The translations under genes and the position numbers were made by a program. The notes under the pieces are model-generated. The model worked only from the letters and a program-made list of their open reading frames with translations, searched no databases and was not told where the DNA came from. A stretch of DNA of 7,102 nt, from positions 1-7,102 of the forward strand of contig SMXE01000022.1 in the NCBI GenBank assembly GCA_004357015.1, in the 5' to 3' direction. The DNA comes from Caldithrix sp. (GTDB lineage: Bacteria > Zhuqueibacterota > Zhuqueibacteria > Oceanimicrobiales > Oceanimicrobiaceae). Shown one piece after another: positions 5,042-7,102 of the stretch; position 1 is the stretch's first letter; each line of letters begins with the position of its first letter.

Positions 5042-6346
5042 ATGATTAGAATTCTAGAATCCAGTTCTGAAGAGGCAAGCGCATTTATTGAAAAATTAAA
5101 CCTTCGTGGGCAATTAGAAGATGAAGGCGTTCTGAGAACTGTACGTCGGATACTACAAGATGTCCGAAGAAATGGCGATAGAGCCGTCATTAAATACACG
5201 CGCAAGTTCGACGCGCCTCGAATATCCGTTGCAGAGTTGCGTGTAACAGATGCGGAGTTTGAGGATGCATATCCGCAGGTCGATTCAGAATTTCTCCATG
5301 CGGTTCAGCAGGCACGGACAAATGTCGAGCGATTCCACCAGAAGCAGTTACGAAATTCGTGGATTTCTACCGAAGCAGATGGAGTCATCTTAGGACATCA
5401 CATCCGCCCGTTGAAGCGCGTTGGCATTTGTGTTCCCTCCGTCAGCCAATTGTTGGTCTCCTCCCTTATTATGTGCGTTGTTCCGGCGAAAGTTGCGGGC
5501 GTTGCGGAGATTGCCGTATTCATGGGACCGATGCGAAACCGAAAGATTAATCCGCACATGCTTGTTGTAGCAGCGGAATGCGGAGTCCGGGAGATTTACA
5601 AGTGTGGCGGTGCTCAAGCGATTGGCGCAATGGCTTATGGGACGGAAACCATCCCAAAGGTGGATAAAATTGTTGGGCCGGGCAATTCTTACGTTCAACT
5701 TGCCAAAAAGGAGGTTTACGGTTTCGTGGATATCGACAAGCTCGCAGGCCCTAGCGAAGTGCTTGTGATTGCGGATGGAACAGCGGAACCTGCTTATATC
5801 GCAGCAGATCTAATCTCGCAGGCAGAACACAGCGAGGATTGTTCCGCGATTCTTGTCACTCCATCGAGAGGTCTTGCCGAGCAAGTTCGCAGAGAAATTG
5901 AATTGCAAACGAAGGGTTTATCTCGTCAATCTGAATTGAAAGGTGCCTTTGAAAATTATGGTGTCGCGTTTGTTGTCGCAGACCTAGAGGAAGCGATCGA
6001 ACTTGCCAACGAAATTGCCCCAGAGCATGTGGAGTTAGAAGTGGAAAATCCGTTTGACTGGATTGGCTCAATTCATAACGCAGGCGCAATCATGCTTGGA
6101 CCTTACACACCAGAAGCTGTGGGAGACTACATCGCTGGCCCCAATCATGTTTTGCCAACAGGTGGAGCAGCGAAATACGCCTCGCCGTTGAGCGTTGATG
6201 ATTTCCTGAAAAAGACGAGCATTATCTCCTACACAAAAACCGCGTTAGAGAAAGTTACCCCGGCTGTCGTTAAGCTTGCACAAGTCGAAGGGCTTGATGG
6301 GCATGCGGCGGCAATGACAATTCGTTTTGAGGATAATCGAGAGTAG
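5042..6346 (+). CDS. hisD: Histidinol dehydrogenase
   Basis: A 434-residue enzyme, normal in length, that oxidises L-histidinol to L-histidine in two NAD-dependent steps, the end of histidine biosynthesis; it acts in the cytoplasm as a zinc-bound dimer. AAGGAG ends 6 nt before the ATG. The family signature IDKLAGPSEVLVIAD (231-245) is present. Residues matching the E. coli zinc ligands are Gln260 and His263 (SQAEH), Asp362 (GDYIAG) and His421 (LDGHAA), and the catalytic pair is Glu328-His329 (APEH). GGAQAIGAMAYGTE (189-202) and VDKIVGPGN (207-215) are also typical. One loop is odd: the usual YVPGG motif reads CVPSV (130-134) with no change of length. The downstream DUF1028 gene starts 4 bp later, so the two are probably co-transcribed. 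No other his gene is in the window. Confidence 0.95.
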   Translation: MIRILESSSEEASAFIEKLNLRGQLEDEGVLRTVRRILQDVRRNGDRAVIKYTRKFDAPRISVAELRVTDAEFEDAYPQVDSEFLHAVQQARTNVERFHQKQLRNSWISTEADGVILGHHIRPLKRVGICVPSVSQLLVSSLIMCVVPAKVAGVAEIAVFMGPMRNRKINPHMLVVAAECGVREIYKCGGAQAIGAMAYGTETIPKVDKIVGPGNSYVQLAKKEVYGFVDIDKLAGPSEVLVIADGTAEPAYIAADLISQAEHSEDCSAILVTPSRGLAEQVRREIELQTKGLSRQSELKGAFENYGVAFVVADLEEAIELANEIAPEHVELEVENPFDWIGSIHNAGAIMLGPYTPEAVGDYIAGPNHVLPTGGAAKYASPLSVDDFLKKTSIISYTKTALEKVTPAVVKLAQVEGLDGHAAAMTIRFEDNRE

Positions 6347-6350
6347 TCTT

Positions 6351-7067
6351 ATGAATTCTATTTGGTTTGGTTATTTTGCAACTTGCGCTACTGTACTTTC
6401 AAGCATAAGCTGTCACTCCCCCAAAAATCAAGATGTTCCGCCCGTTGCGACCTTTTCGATAGTTGGACGAAATCCGGCAAATGGCGAACTTGGAATCGCA
6501 GTTCAATCAAAATTCTTCGCTGTCGGATCTGTCGTGCCTTGGGCAAAGGCTGGTGTCGGTGCCATTGCCACTCAATCATGGGCAAACACGACGTATGGGC
6601 CTAAAGGTTTGGAACTGCTCGAAAGCGGACTAACCGCTCAACAGGCGTTGGATAAACTCATTGCTGCCGATTCTGGTCGATCGAAACGTCAGGTTGGTAT
6701 TGTCGATGCAAAAGGAGGCGTTGCCAACTACACGGGGGATGAATGCCAGGAGTGGGCAGGCGCGGTCACGGGCGAGAACTACACCGCGCAGGGCAACATC
6801 TTAGCAGGCGAAGCGGTTGTTAAGGCGATGGGTAAGGCGTTTGAGGAAGCGGAGGGAGAGTTGGCGGAAAGGCTCATGGCTGCGCTTATCGCTGGGCAGG
6901 AAAAAGGTGGCGATCGCCGTGGGCAGCAATCCGCAGCGATACTCGTCGTGCGTGAAAATGGTGGTTACGGAGGATTTAACGACCGTTACATCAATCTGCG
7001 GGTCGATGACCATAAACGACCAATCGAAGAACTCCACCGCTTGTTGACGATCCGGCTCGGCATGTGA
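6351..7067 (+). CDS. DUF1028 family protein, probable lipoprotein
   Basis: A 238-residue protein of the DUF1028 family, which has been placed in the Ntn-hydrolase clan, though its reaction is not established. The domain begins at ATFSIVGRNPANGELGIAVQS (33-53, a near-universal opening) and continues through VGSVVPWAKAGVGAIATQS (58-76), YGPKGLELL (82-90), RQVGIVDAKGG (113-123), QGNIL (147-151), GGDRRGQQSAAILVV (186-200) and INLRVDDH (214-221). The ATG at 6351 is preferred to a TTG at 6327 because it opens a hydrophobic signal ending in SISC (Cys21), suggesting export and lipidation; the lipobox -3 residue is Ser, so this is less certain. The ribosome site is weak (GAGAG, 7 nt upstream, inside the end of hisD), and with only 4 bp between the genes translation is likely coupled to hisD. 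The link to histidine metabolism is unexplained. Confidence 0.88.
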   Translation: MNSIWFGYFATCATVLSSISCHSPKNQDVPPVATFSIVGRNPANGELGIAVQSKFFAVGSVVPWAKAGVGAIATQSWANTTYGPKGLELLESGLTAQQALDKLIAADSGRSKRQVGIVDAKGGVANYTGDECQEWAGAVTGENYTAQGNILAGEAVVKAMGKAFEEAEGELAERLMAALIAGQEKGGDRRGQQSAAILVVRENGGYGGFNDRYINLRVDDHKRPIEELHRLLTIRLGM

Positions 7068-7102
7068 TAAATTCCATATTTTGGACCTCAAGCATTCTGG
7101 GA

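Noticed and set aside
6327..6350. TTG start for the DUF1028 gene overlapping hisD
   Set aside because: It adds eight residues before the signal peptide and has no ribosome site; the ATG at 6351 directly opens the signal.

Overview
The window looks like chromosome from a Gram-negative environmental bacterium. Three of the six genes begin with lipoprotein-type signal peptides ending in a lipobox cysteine, the ribosome binding sites are ordinary AGGAG types, and base composition is intermediate. The gene mix (Asp-box propeller, SMP-30-type lactonase, WG-repeat lipoprotein, DUF1028, stand-alone hisD, transposase) recalls large environmental genomes such as those of candidate phyla, Planctomycetes or Bacteroidetes. 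I cannot place the organism more firmly from sequence alone.

Layout. Bases 1-877 (- strand) hold the first 292 codons of an IS4/IS701-like DDE transposase that runs off the left edge. Its start lies at the foot of an inverted repeat that overlaps its Shine-Dalgarno. Bases 878-1252 hold no gene but two dyads. Three minus-strand genes follow, given here in transcription order from right to left: a WG-repeat lipoprotein (4438-3452), a seven-bladed Asp-box beta-propeller protein (3311-2343) and an SMP-30/gluconolactonase-like lipoprotein (2161-1253). They are separated by 140-181 bp gaps that each contain a hairpin, so they probably form loosely linked or separate transcription units. A perfect consensus promoter (TTGACA, 17 bp, TATAAT) sits at 4614-4586 and reads toward the WG gene.

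Bases 4617-5041 are a gene-free divergent region. It holds a likely plus-strand promoter (4758-4786) followed by a strongly structured leader with a 12-bp direct repeat, nested stems and a mutually exclusive downstream hairpin. One open frame through it carries six His codons within 22 codons. Because it lies directly upstream of hisD, it is the most interesting candidate here: either a histidine attenuator-like leader or the relic end of a mobile element. The plus strand then carries hisD (5042-6346, histidinol dehydrogenase, all catalytic and zinc residues present) and, 4 bp later, a DUF1028 lipoprotein (6351-7067), an apparent two-gene operon.

How the genes relate. hisD performs the last step of histidine synthesis. 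The others look like periplasmic or envelope proteins (sugar-lactone hydrolase, repeat scaffold, Ntn-hydrolase-like protein), plus one propeller that has no export signal. I see no single pathway joining them. The unexplained material is in the intergenic RNA structures rather than in a new multi-gene system.
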